This document shows positions 50,721-59,893 of a stretch of DNA of 64,000 bases, piece by piece. The stretch is from Flavobacteriaceae bacterium (GTDB taxonomy: Bacteria > Bacteroidota > Bacteroidia > Flavobacteriales > Flavobacteriaceae). The notes under the pieces were generated by a model. That model was not told the origin of the DNA. It searched no databases and worked only from the letters and a program-made list of their open reading frames with translations. Both the position numbers and the translations under genes were made by a program. Each line of letters starts with the position of its first letter. Positions within the stretch are counted from its first letter, which is position 1. The stretch covers positions 1 to 64,000 of the forward strand of contig NZMG01000035.1 in assembly GCA_002694465.1 (NCBI GenBank). Direction: 5' to 3'.

Positions 50721-52091
50721 TTGGCACAAAAACCTTCCATACCCAAAGGAACTCGTGATTTTTCACCCGAAGAAGTGGTGAATCGTAATTATATCATGGA
50801 TACCATTAAGCGTTGTTTTACGACCTACGGATTTCAACCCATCGAAACCCCAAGTTTTGAAAACAGCGATACCCTTATGGGAAAATATGGGGAAGAAGGG
50901 GACCGATTGATTTTTAAGATTTTAAATAGTGGGGATTATTTAAATAAAGTCACAGAGGATATTTATTCAGAAAAGGATAGTCTAAAAATGACTTCCTCAA
51001 TTTCTGAAAAAGCCCTTCGCTACGACCTTACTGTTCCTTTTGCCCGTTACGTGGTGCAACACCAAAACGATATTACTTTTCCTTTTAAGCGTTACCAAAT
51101 GCAACCCGTTTGGCGGGCAGATCGTCCTCAAAAAGGGCGTTTTAGAGAGTTTTATCAGTGTGATGCCGATGTGGTGGGGAGCGATTCTTTATGGCAGGAA
51201 GTTGAGTTGGTGCAATTATACGATGCGGTTTTTTCGGCATTACAACTGAAAGGCACTACCATTAAAATGAACAACCGCAAAGTGTTGAGCGGTATTGCGG
51301 AAGTGATTGGCGAAGCCGATAAATTGATCGATTTTACGGTGGCGTTGGACAAGTTAGATAAAATAGGCGAGGAGGGCGTAAAGAAAGAAATGCGTGAAAA
51401 GGGAATTTCTGAAACAGCTATCGATAAGGTACAACCTTTATTTACCGCTAGTGGAAATGCCACAGATAAGTTGAATTTACTAAGCGATTTACTTTCCACT
51501 TCCCAAGTGGGAATGAAAGGAGTAGAGGAGCTTACCTTTATTGTGAATTCGGTGGAGACACTTGGGTTGCAATCGGCTAGTTTGGAAATTGATGTGACAC
51601 TCGCCCGCGGATTGAATTACTATACAGGCGCTATTTTTGAAGTTTCCGCTCCCGATGGTGTTGCTATGGGAAGTATTGGTGGTGGCGGTCGTTATGACGA
51701 CTTAACAGGAATTTTTGGGTTAAAAAATATGAGTGGTGTGGGGATTTCCTTTGGCCTGGACCGAATCTATTTGGTGTTGGAAGAATTAAATCTGTTCCCT
51801 GATACGGCAACAGCCAATACCAAAGTATTGTTTATCAATTTCGGCGAAACGGAAGCTTTATATGCTATGAAAGCTATTACGAAGTTACGTCAGCAAGGCA
51901 TTTCTGCCGAGTTATACCCGGATGCCGCCAAAATGGGCAAACAAATGAGCTATGCCGATAAGCGAAACATTCCGTTTACGGTGTTGGCAGGTGCCAGTGA
52001 AATGGATGCTTCCCAATACACTTTAAAAAATATGAAAAGCGGCGAGCAGATTTCATTAGACTATGAAGGGCTTGTAAGAAAACTACAATAA
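50721..52091 (+). CDS. hisS: histidyl-tRNA synthetase
   Basis: [33 protein letters not shown] start. Confidence 0.96.
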   Translation: MAQKPSIPKGTRDFSPEEVVNRNYIMDTIKRCFTTYGFQPIETPSFENSDTLMGKYGEEGDRLIFKILNSGDYLNKVTEDIYSEKDSLKMTSSISEKALRYDLTVPFARYVVQHQNDITFPFKRYQMQPVWRADRPQKGRFREFYQCDADVVGSDSLWQEVELVQLYDAVFSALQLKGTTIKMNNRKVLSGIAEVIGEADKLIDFTVALDKLDKIGEEGVKKEMREKGISETAIDKVQPLFTASGNATDKLNLLSDLLSTSQVGMKGVEELTFIVNSVETLGLQSASLEIDVTLARGLNYYTGAIFEVSAPDGVAMGSIGGGGRYDDLTGIFGLKNMSGVGISFGLDRIYLVLEELNLFPDTATANTKVLFINFGETEALYAMKAITKLRQQGISAELYPDAAKMGKQMSYADKRNIPFTVLAGASEMDASQYTLKNMKSGEQISLDYEGLVRKLQ

Positions 52092-52144
52092 AAGCGACTT
52101 AGTTTTCGTATAATTTCATTTAAAATCAGAAAGGAAAAAACAGT

Positions 52145-52609
52145 ATGCTTACTTGGAAAGAGGTCATTAATTTTAGTGTTAACGGTAATCCAGTTCCCGA
52201 CAAGCGCGTTGATAAATCGGATGCCGAATGGCAAGAAATTCTTACCCCAGAGCAATTCAGAATTACACGATTAAAGGGCACCGAAAGACCCCATTCTGGA
52301 GCGCTGTGCAGTATTCACGAAGCTGGGCAATACAATTGTGTGTGCTGTAACACTCCTCTCTTCGATTCCACCATCAAATTTGAATCGGGCACAGGTTGGC
52401 CAAGTTTTACCCAACCCATAAAAGAAAATGCCATAAAATACCACAAAGACACTTCGTTTGGTATGGTGCGTGTGGAAGTGATGTGTAATACCTGTGATGG
52501 ACATTTAGGACATGTGTTTCCAGATGGCCCTGAACCCAGTGGATTGCGGTATTGTATCAATTCAGAATCGATGGTGCTTCAAAAAGAGGAGATTTCACAT
52601 GGCGAGTAA
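52145..52609 (+). CDS. msrB: peptide-methionine (R)-S-oxide reductase
   Basis: CVCCNTPLF, GTGWPSF, GHLGHVFPDGP, RYCINS. Confidence 0.95.
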   Translation: MLTWKEVINFSVNGNPVPDKRVDKSDAEWQEILTPEQFRITRLKGTERPHSGALCSIHEAGQYNCVCCNTPLFDSTIKFESGTGWPSFTQPIKENAIKYHKDTSFGMVRVEVMCNTCDGHLGHVFPDGPEPSGLRYCINSESMVLQKEEISHGE

Positions 52610-53138
52610 AGTTGAAGTCATGACTTTTGGTGGTGGATGTTTTTGGTGCACCGAAGCCGTTTTTCAACAAGTAAAAGGAGTTGAAAAAGTGGTGTCTGGA
52701 TATTCCGGTGGCACTGCTCCCGGTAAACCTACGTATCGAGAAATCTGTTCAGGCTTAACGGGTCATGCAGAGGTAGTGCAAGTGACTTTCGATCCTTCTG
52801 TAATTACCTATGAAGAATTACTCGTTATTTTTATGACTACGCATGACCCCACTACGTTGAACAAGCAAGGTGCCGATGTGGGGACGCAATATCGTTCTGT
52901 GATTTATTACCATAATGAAACGCAGCAGGCCATTGCCCATGAAGTCATAAAGCAAGTAAGTAATTATTACGATAAGCCTATTGTTACTGAGATAAGTCCT
53001 TTAGAAATATTTTATGAAGCTGAAGATTATCATCAAAACTACTACAATCAAAATAGTGATCAAGGGTACTGCAGCTATGTCATTACTCCTAAATTGGCAA
53101 AGTTGAGACAATTGTATGCAGAGAAACTGAAATCCTGA
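52599..53138 (+). CDS. msrA: peptide-methionine (S)-S-oxide reductase
   Basis: GGGCFWCTEAVF; ATG 52599 overlaps msrB by 11 bp. Confidence 0.95.
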   Translation: MASKVEVMTFGGGCFWCTEAVFQQVKGVEKVVSGYSGGTAPGKPTYREICSGLTGHAEVVQVTFDPSVITYEELLVIFMTTHDPTTLNKQGADVGTQYRSVIYYHNETQQAIAHEVIKQVSNYYDKPIVTEISPLEIFYEAEDYHQNYYNQNSDQGYCSYVITPKLAKLRQLYAEKLKS

Positions 53139-53220
53139 TATGATATTTTTAATTTCAGTGTTTAAAATTATTGTATTTTAGATAACAACTTAGTCAAATC
53201 TAATTTAAAGCCTTTCAATT

Positions 53221-53778
53221 ATGGGATTATTACTACTATTAGGAGCCATTATCTTAATTGGCTTATTTGCCGTTTCCATCTTTAATCGTTTTATAAAAAA
53301 CAAAAATCAAGTAAAAGATGCCTGGAGTAATATTGATGTTGCTTTAAAAAGGCGTTACGACCTTATTCCAAATTTGGTAGAAACGGTAAAAGGGTACGCG
53401 GCTCATGAAAAGGATACTTTGGAACGGGTGATACAAGCTCGAAACGCTGCGATGTCTGTACCAAGTGATGATATTAATGCACAGATTAAAGCCGAAAATC
53501 AGTTACAACAAACGTTACGCAGCATATTTGCTCTTGGAGAAGCATATCCAGATTTAAAAGCAAATCTTAATTTTATTGACCTTCAGAAAAAATTAAGTGA
53601 AATTGAAGAAGCACTTGAGCGTAGTCGGAGATTTTATAATAGTACTGTTAGAGAAAATAATACCTATGGGGAGAGCTTTCCAGGGGTTATTTTTGCTGGG
53701 ATGATGCCTTACCAATCTTTTAACTATTTTGAAGTTGATGCCGCTGAGCGCGAAAATGTAAAGGTAGATTTTTCGTAG
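53221..53778 (+). CDS. LemA family protein
   Basis: VKDAWSNIDVALKRRYDLIPNLVETVKGYAAHE. Confidence 0.95.
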   Translation: MGLLLLLGAIILIGLFAVSIFNRFIKNKNQVKDAWSNIDVALKRRYDLIPNLVETVKGYAAHEKDTLERVIQARNAAMSVPSDDINAQIKAENQLQQTLRSIFALGEAYPDLKANLNFIDLQKKLSEIEEALERSRRFYNSTVRENNTYGESFPGVIFAGMMPYQSFNYFEVDAAERENVKVDFS

Positions 53779-53781
53779 GTT

Positions 53782-55476
53782 ATGAAGGGTATGCTTCGTT
53801 TTTTAGTCATTTTTCTTGTATTTGCATCTTCTGTTCATGCACAAGACTTTATAGTCAACAATTATTCGGCAGAAATTTTTATCAAGAAAGAGGGATATTT
53901 TACAGTAAGCGAGCAGTATGCTCTTACTTTTCGAACCTATAAACACGGAATTTATAGAAACATTCAACTTGCATACGATCTTTTAACCGAAAAAGGAACG
54001 CAAGAAAAACGAAAAATAAAAGTAAAAAATGTAAAAGTACCTGGTCGTACCTTTACTACTTCCGGAAAAATTGCTAATGACCTTACGGGTGAACTTGAAA
54101 TTAAAATTGGGGATAAGGATAAAACTATTACGGGACCTCAGGAATATACCATCAATTATCAAGTTGAAAATGCCTTTCTTTTTGAAGAAAAGGCTACACA
54201 ATTTTATTGGAATTTAAAGCCTCCTGGATGGTATGCAAATTTTGAATCGATGCAGTTCACCATTCATTTGCCTGAAGGTGTTCAGATTACCAAAGACGCT
54301 ATAAAATTATATTCAGGACACATAGGGAATACGAATGAAAGTGAAAATTTTGTTGTCGATTACCAAGAAGGGGTTATCCGTATTACAAGTAAAAAGGATT
54401 ATATATCGAGGTACGGGGAAAGTGTTACGCTATTGGTAAGTTTACCCCCAAATGTCATAACCGAGATAAAACCGTTTTGGCCATTTGGTGCTAGATATGG
54501 CTGGACTATTATCATAGCCACATTATTTGTAGGTTTCTATGTGACATGGCGAATCTATGGAAAAGATGATAAAGTAATTTCTGCCACGAGTTATTATCCA
54601 CCAGAGAACATCGACCCAGCCATGGCAGGATACCTTATTGATGATAAAAGCGATACTTCCGATTTAATTTCATTACTTCCTTATTGGGGCTCCCAAGGGT
54701 ATATAACCATCAAAGAAATTGAGAAAAAGGGACTGTTTCAAAAAAATGACACCCAATTAAATAAACTTAAAGATCTTCCTAATACCGCAGCCTCTTACGA
54801 ACGGAAAATGTTTAAGAATTTGTTTAAAGGCTCGAGAGATGTAGTATTAATTAGTAGTTTAAAAGATAGTTTTTATACTACAATGAGAGAAGCCAAAGAA
54901 TTGTTGAAGGAAGAGGCACAACCATATTATTTACCTAAATCAAAGGCAGTGAAAAAAATAGTTGCTGGCGTGTTAGTGGTACTCCTTTTTCTATTAACTG
55001 GCATTGTTTTATATGTTTGGGGGTTATTGGCGGCTGGTTTAACTATTTTTTCGTGTGTCATTTTGTTACTTCTTAATTTTTTTATGATCAAGAAAAACAC
55101 CAAAGGGAATGATGCCTTTGCACACTTAAAGGGATTTAGGAATTTTGTAAAACTTGCCGAAACCAAACGACTTGGAGTGCTTTTAAATGAAGATCCTCAT
55201 TATTTTGAAAATACCATGGCATATGCCTTGGCCTTTGGTTATTTTGATAAATGGGCGGGTAAGTTTAAAGGACTAGATGTACAACCGCCAGATTGGTATC
55301 ACACGACATCAAATAGACCTTTTTCGATGCATAGTTTTTCAAACTCTTTTGATAGTGCTATGAGTTCAACAAGATCCACCATGGTAAGCTCACCTAGTTC
55401 ATCGGGTAGTAGTGGTGGAGGTGGTGGTGGATTTAGCGGAGGCGGTTTTGGTGGCGGCGGAGGCGGAAGTTGGTAG
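53782..55476 (+). CDS. DUF2207 membrane protein with Gly-rich C-terminus
   Basis: Adjacent to LemA; DUF2207-like ectodomain, TM, SSGSSGGGGGGFSGGGFGGGGGGSW tail. Confidence 0.88.
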   Translation: MKGMLRFLVIFLVFASSVHAQDFIVNNYSAEIFIKKEGYFTVSEQYALTFRTYKHGIYRNIQLAYDLLTEKGTQEKRKIKVKNVKVPGRTFTTSGKIANDLTGELEIKIGDKDKTITGPQEYTINYQVENAFLFEEKATQFYWNLKPPGWYANFESMQFTIHLPEGVQITKDAIKLYSGHIGNTNESENFVVDYQEGVIRITSKKDYISRYGESVTLLVSLPPNVITEIKPFWPFGARYGWTIIIATLFVGFYVTWRIYGKDDKVISATSYYPPENIDPAMAGYLIDDKSDTSDLISLLPYWGSQGYITIKEIEKKGLFQKNDTQLNKLKDLPNTAASYERKMFKNLFKGSRDVVLISSLKDSFYTTMREAKELLKEEAQPYYLPKSKAVKKIVAGVLVVLLFLLTGIVLYVWGLLAAGLTIFSCVILLLLNFFMIKKNTKGNDAFAHLKGFRNFVKLAETKRLGVLLNEDPHYFENTMAYALAFGYFDKWAGKFKGLDVQPPDWYHTTSNRPFSMHSFSNSFDSAMSSTRSTMVSSPSSSGSSGGGGGGFSGGGFGGGGGGSW

Positions 55477-55678
55477 GTGAGGTCTTTGTAGGAAATTCCC
55501 GCAACAGCACATAGGAAAAATCTTAGGAAATATTAGATGATCCTCGATGAAACCAACTTTTTATAGGACAAAGGAAAAAAATTGTTGAAAAATTTGTTGA
55601 TACTTTAAAAATATTGAATTAATTTTCAGCCCCTTAAAGGGTATCTTTCGGTTTTATTAATATAAACCTATAAAACCG

Positions 55679-55840
55679 ATGAGACATTTAAAAACAATTT
55701 TAGCCGCAGCCTCTGTTGTATTATTTTTAGCAAGTTGCACCCCCGAAAATCAGAGTGTAGATGAATATCAAACCGAGAAAGACAAAAATTGCCCGCCTAA
55801 CGATACCAATTGTAACGGCATACCAGACAATCAGGAATAG
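55679..55840 (+). CDS. small lipoprotein (53 aa)
   Basis: MRHLKTILAAASVVLFLASCTPENQSVDEYQTEKDKNCPPNDTNCNGIPDNQE; lipobox LASC; below the ORF-track cutoff. Confidence 0.7.
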   Translation: MRHLKTILAAASVVLFLASCTPENQSVDEYQTEKDKNCPPNDTNCNGIPDNQE

Positions 55841-56345
55841 TGCAATTGTCTATTTTTTGATTGCCTTTTCTGGTCCTTTCCTGCATTTATTTGGAAATCC
55901 AGAGGCAAAAGGCCCATTTCATTGGCGTTGGATGATTTCCTTTTTAGACGCACTTGGATGGGCCTTATTTCCCTTTTTTATGGGGCTAGGCTTGCTGTCA
56001 TTGAGCAAGAAATTACCTTTCGATTTTAGAAATGCCATACAATCCATAGCCTTTGTTTCAATTTCAATAGGAGGCTTTTACATTGCCTATTGTTTAATTC
56101 CCATAAAGGATTTTTCCAATTTTGAATATTATGTCATGCTATCGTTTATTGGCATAGGAACTTCGGTGGTATGTCATCATTTATTAAAGTTGGCCAATTA
56201 TGCCGAGGACAAGCTAAAAGCTGCTTTGGACCGACTTATAACCTTTATTGTAAAGGCCGAGGATAAGTACGTTCCCAAGGAAAAGAAAGAAGGATATTTT
56301 ACCAGCTATATAGATGAACTCAACCAGATAAATAAAAATTTATGA
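55761..56345 (+). CDS. hypothetical membrane protein; N-terminus uncertain
   Basis: Multi-TM ORF; tracked start overlaps the lipoprotein CDS in another frame and no clear alternative ATG follows. Confidence 0.5.
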   Translation: MNIKPRKTKIARLTIPIVTAYQTIRNSAIVYFLIAFSGPFLHLFGNPEAKGPFHWRWMISFLDALGWALFPFFMGLGLLSLSKKLPFDFRNAIQSIAFVSISIGGFYIAYCLIPIKDFSNFEYYVMLSFIGIGTSVVCHHLLKLANYAEDKLKAALDRLITFIVKAEDKYVPKEKKEGYFTSYIDELNQINKNL

Positions 56346-56506
56346 CTTTACAAGAATGGGAGAAGCTTGTAAGTGAACTGCAAGACAAAGGTATTTTAAG
56401 GAACTTTTCCACGATCACCCTCCTAACCCAAAAGCTTGCCTACTACTTTACCGATTCCGTCCAAAACGACCCACCTACCTTTCGAAATAATTTGTTGATG
56501 TTGTAA
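56342..56506 (+). CDS. small ORF, coupled to upstream membrane protein
   Basis: MTLQEWEKLVSELQDKGILRNFSTITLLTQKLAYYFTDSVQNDPPTFRNNLLML; ATGA overlap with preceding stop; may be a truncated gene. Confidence 0.4.
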   Translation: MTLQEWEKLVSELQDKGILRNFSTITLLTQKLAYYFTDSVQNDPPTFRNNLLML

Positions 56507-56704
56507 GGAAGCAGTGTGGAGTGTGTTGGATTGAATCTTGGCCCTGCAATTCGACTTCAAGACTTTTAAAACGGTCTATCGAATGGTTTTGTAAGTCTAG
56601 CGATTTTTATTTTTTTGGGCAATACAAAAAAGTAAGGAACGAAGAAATATACATACGAATAGAAAATATTCAGCTTTCTTATCTTTACGCTTTAAACTAC
56701 TACG

Positions 56705-56995
56705 ATGTCCTCAAAAAACAAAGGTCTGGCGACAGCCATCCAACAACTTATAGAAGCTATTTTAAAAGCCTTGGGAAAGAGCGGTAGCCGCAACCGAACT
56801 TGGCATCAGCATGTAGTACCCTATGAAGGAGATTGGGCGGTACGAAGAGAGGGAAATAAACGTATTACTTCCAAACATAGAAAACAAAGCACTGCCATAA
56901 ATAAAGCCAAAACCCTAGCCAAACGGTATAAGGCCGATGTGATTATTCACAGAGAAAGTGGGGGTATTCGAGAACGGATTAGTTATTCAGAATAG
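56705..56995 (+). CDS. DUF2188-like protein
   Basis: HVVPYEGDWAVRREGNKRITSKHRKQSTAINKAKTLAKRYKADVIIHRESGGIRE. Confidence 0.75.
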   Translation: MSSKNKGLATAIQQLIEAILKALGKSGSRNRTWHQHVVPYEGDWAVRREGNKRITSKHRKQSTAINKAKTLAKRYKADVIIHRESGGIRERISYSE

Positions 56996-57017
56996 TAATC
57001 AGAATTTTGCTGAATAA

Positions 57018-57044
57018 AAAACCCAACACATTATGTTGGGTTTT
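57018..57044 (+). terminator. intrinsic terminator
   Basis: AACCCAACA-catta-TGTTGGGTT plus T-run. Confidence 0.85.
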
Positions 57045-57050
57045 ACTTTG

Positions 57051-57096
57051 TAGCGAGATCGAGACTTGAACTCGAGACCTCCGGGTTATGAATCCT
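57051..57096 (-). other. 3' half of tRNA-Met(CAT), putative attachment site
   Basis: Minus strand GGATTCATAACCCGGAGGTCTCGAGTTCAAGTCTCGATCTCGCTA: anticodon loop TTCATAA, variable loop, T-arm TCGAG-TTCAAGT-CTCGA, acceptor 3' strand; no D-arm or 5' acceptor. Confidence 0.75.
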
Positions 57097-57153
57097 AGAC
57101 TATATTTTAAATATATTGATTATCAGGATTTTACAAATACTTAAATTTGAAAA

Positions 57154-57183
57154 CGTATTCAAAATCGTATGCTAAACGTATGC
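57154..57183 (+). repeat. three CGTATKC heptamers spaced 12 and 11 bp
   Basis: CGTATTC (57154), CGTATGC (57166), CGTATGC (57177). Confidence 0.65.
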
Positions 57184-57553
57184 AGTTTTAGATTTTCAGA
57201 TTAAACTTATAAAGTATAAAAATAGAAGATAAAATGTTGTTGAGCAAGTGAATATTTGAGACAGGTTATAGTGGGTTGTTACAGGGGTGGAACTTTGGGG
57301 TTTGTGAAATAAAAAAAAAGGGGTATGTGCTGTTGGGTTGTAAGATGCTGAATCTTCTTAAAAGAATTTCTATTATCATCAAAATAAAATTTCAATATGT
57401 TTAAAAAAATCCAACCTTTAAAATCTCTTTAGATTTTCCATATATATTTGATTACATAAAAATTCTGGGCTTATAGGCATAATTACTTTTTTAGGTTACA
57501 GACATCGTTTATTTGATTTAGCCACATTTAAGGGTATCGTACCTATTTTAAGC

Positions 57554-57613
57554 CCTGAAAGGGAAGGTTTGGAAATTTTTGGTTGGTTTTAAAAAACTCC
57601 TTCCCTTGTCAGG
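57554..57613 (+). promoter_or_regulatory. long stem-loop upstream of the efflux operon
   Basis: CCTGAAAGGGAAGG / CCTTCCCTTGTCAGG (one bulged C), 31-nt loop, then a T-rich tract. Confidence 0.6.
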
Positions 57614-57685
57614 CACTATTTTTTCTTGAAAATTATTCCTAAAAAAATTCTAATTAACTTTACCTTATTAATTTAAAAAATTAAA

Positions 57686-58966
57686 TTGAAGCAATTATTA
57701 ATTCTTGTTTTTGTATTTCTTTCAAGTTCTTTTGTTGTGGCTCAAGAGAATGCTACACTGGACTATTTTGTAATTAAGGCAAAAGAAAATGCCCCTATTC
57801 TTAGAGAGAGTGTCAATCTTCTCAAGATTGGCGAACTTCAAAATAGTATCATTCTTGCACAAAACAAAGCCTTTCAGGTTAATGCCACTTCGGAAGTTTT
57901 AGTAGCACCTTACTTTAATAATAATGGGAAGATTATAGATGTTACCACAACACCATCTGCTAATGCTTTTGGTTATGATTTGGGTATAACAAATGGGGGT
58001 CTGTATTCTGCTCAAATCAATGTGACCAAAAATCTTTTCAATCAAGCAATTACAGATAATTTGTTGTTTCAAAATAAAATACAAAACAACACCATTGCAC
58101 TTTCTTCAGAAGAAATCCAGCATAACATTATTAAAAATATTACAGACGCTTATATACTGACCTATCAATTACAGTTGCAAGAAGATTTTACCAAAGAAAT
58201 TCTGAAAGACCTTGAGAAACGATTACAAGTAGTTGAGTTATTAGTGAAGCGTGCTGTTTTGATGGAAAGTGATTACTTGCTGTTGCAATTAGATATTGAA
58301 GGGAAAAAATTAGAACTTCAACAAATACAAAACAACCTTGAAGCAGCGATTATCCAATTGTATAGTTTAAGCGGTACGCCAATTGAAACTATTGAAAAAT
58401 TGGAAGCACCTAATTTTAATAGTGCTTTAACACCTTTACAGTTTTTTTACGAGAAAAAATTCGAGAATGACAGTCTACAAATCGTAGCCAATCAAAAGGT
58501 TTTTGAAAACCAATACAAACCGCAAGTTACAGCTTATGCCAATACAGGCTTAAATGCCGTTGAAATTCCTAATATCTATAGAAGATTTGGGGCAAGTGCT
58601 GGACTGCGGTTAACGATTCCTATTTATGATGGAAAGCAACGTAAATACAATGCTCAGCAAAGCCTTTTAAAAGCCGAAAGTTTAGCGTTTTATAGAGAAA
58701 ACGCTAAAATACAGCTAGATAACAATCTAAAAAGTATTGAACAACAAATACAAGCATTGAATAATAATATGATGCTACTTGACAAGCAGCTCAAAAAGCA
58801 ACAAAACGTGTTAGAAATCTATAAAGGAAAATTAGTCCAAGGTCAAATTTCCATTGTGGATTATCTCAATGTCATTCAGAATTATAAGCTTAATAGCTAC
58901 ACTAAATTACAAATGCAAACCAACTACTGGTTATTACAAAGCCAGTATAATTATATAAATTGGTAA
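57686..58966 (+). CDS. TolC-family outer membrane efflux protein
   Basis: Signal peptide; TolC-like coiled-coil repeats; TTG start. Confidence 0.85.
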   Translation: MKQLLILVFVFLSSSFVVAQENATLDYFVIKAKENAPILRESVNLLKIGELQNSIILAQNKAFQVNATSEVLVAPYFNNNGKIIDVTTTPSANAFGYDLGITNGGLYSAQINVTKNLFNQAITDNLLFQNKIQNNTIALSSEEIQHNIIKNITDAYILTYQLQLQEDFTKEILKDLEKRLQVVELLVKRAVLMESDYLLLQLDIEGKKLELQQIQNNLEAAIIQLYSLSGTPIETIEKLEAPNFNSALTPLQFFYEKKFENDSLQIVANQKVFENQYKPQVTAYANTGLNAVEIPNIYRRFGASAGLRLTIPIYDGKQRKYNAQQSLLKAESLAFYRENAKIQLDNNLKSIEQQIQALNNNMMLLDKQLKKQQNVLEIYKGKLVQGQISIVDYLNVIQNYKLNSYTKLQMQTNYWLLQSQYNYINW

Positions 58967-58972
58967 TGGATT

Positions 58973-59893
58973 ATGAACAAACACTATTTTAAATATATAG
59001 CTGTATTATTATTAGTTACAAATTTTTCTGCTTGTAAGAAAAACGATAAAACAATTTCAGACAAAAAAGCACCAATTAGTGTCAATGTGGTTGCCGTTCA
59101 GCAAAACGATATTAAAGAATTCCTCACGTTTAATGGCGTTACACAATATCAAAAAAAAGAAAATATCCGTTCTAATGTGACTGGTTATATTTCTTGGATG
59201 AAATATAAGATTGGTGATAACATTCACAATGGGCAAACCTTTGCGTCGGTGAGAACCAAAGAGCAAGATGCTTTAAAGGAAGCAGTTAAAATAGACAGTT
59301 CTTTGGGTAAATTTATTAGTCCAATAACAATACGAAGTAATGCTACAGGTATTATAAACACTCTGAATATAACAACCAATGACTATGTTGCTGAAGGCGA
59401 TATTTTAGCAACAGTAGTTCAGCCAAAATCCTTGACTGTGCAAGTTAATGTGCCGTATGAGTACGAAGATTTTGTGGATATAGGAACAAATTGTGAGATT
59501 CTACTTCAAAATGAAGAAACTATAACTGCAAAAATTACAGGAAAGCTACCGACTATAGACCCTTTGGCACAATCACAAATCTTTTTAATCGCATTGCCAG
59601 ATATTGATTTGCCGGAAAACCTTAATGTACAGGTAAAAACTATTTACAGGGAAGACACAACCGCCATAACCATTCCTAAAACTGCATTACAAACTAATGA
59701 GTTGCTAACTGATTATTGGGTAATGAAGATCTTTAACGATTCACTTGCTATTAAACAAAAAGTGGTGCCACAACTGAAAAACGATTCTCTGGTACAAATA
59801 CAATCCAATACTTTAAAAATTGGTGATTTGGTCATCACAAAGGGTGCATATCAAATGCAGGACTCAACTATTGTAAGCTTTAAAAAACAATGA
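58973..59893 (+). CDS. RND efflux periplasmic adaptor (HlyD/MFP family) lipoprotein
   Basis: Lipobox SAC; YKIGDNIHNGQTFASV and barrel-sandwich pattern; between TolC and RND genes. Confidence 0.85.
   Translation: MNKHYFKYIAVLLLVTNFSACKKNDKTISDKKAPISVNVVAVQQNDIKEFLTFNGVTQYQKKENIRSNVTGYISWMKYKIGDNIHNGQTFASVRTKEQDALKEAVKIDSSLGKFISPITIRSNATGIINTLNITTNDYVAEGDILATVVQPKSLTVQVNVPYEYEDFVDIGTNCEILLQNEETITAKITGKLPTIDPLAQSQIFLIALPDIDLPENLNVQVKTIYREDTTAITIPKTALQTNELLTDYWVMKIFNDSLAIKQKVVPQLKNDSLVQIQSNTLKIGDLVITKGAYQMQDSTIVSFKKQ

Noticed and set aside
56521-56787. 88-aa ORF overlapping the DUF2188-like gene
   Set aside because: Different frame, implausible composition, overlaps the better-supported DUF2188-like CDS.
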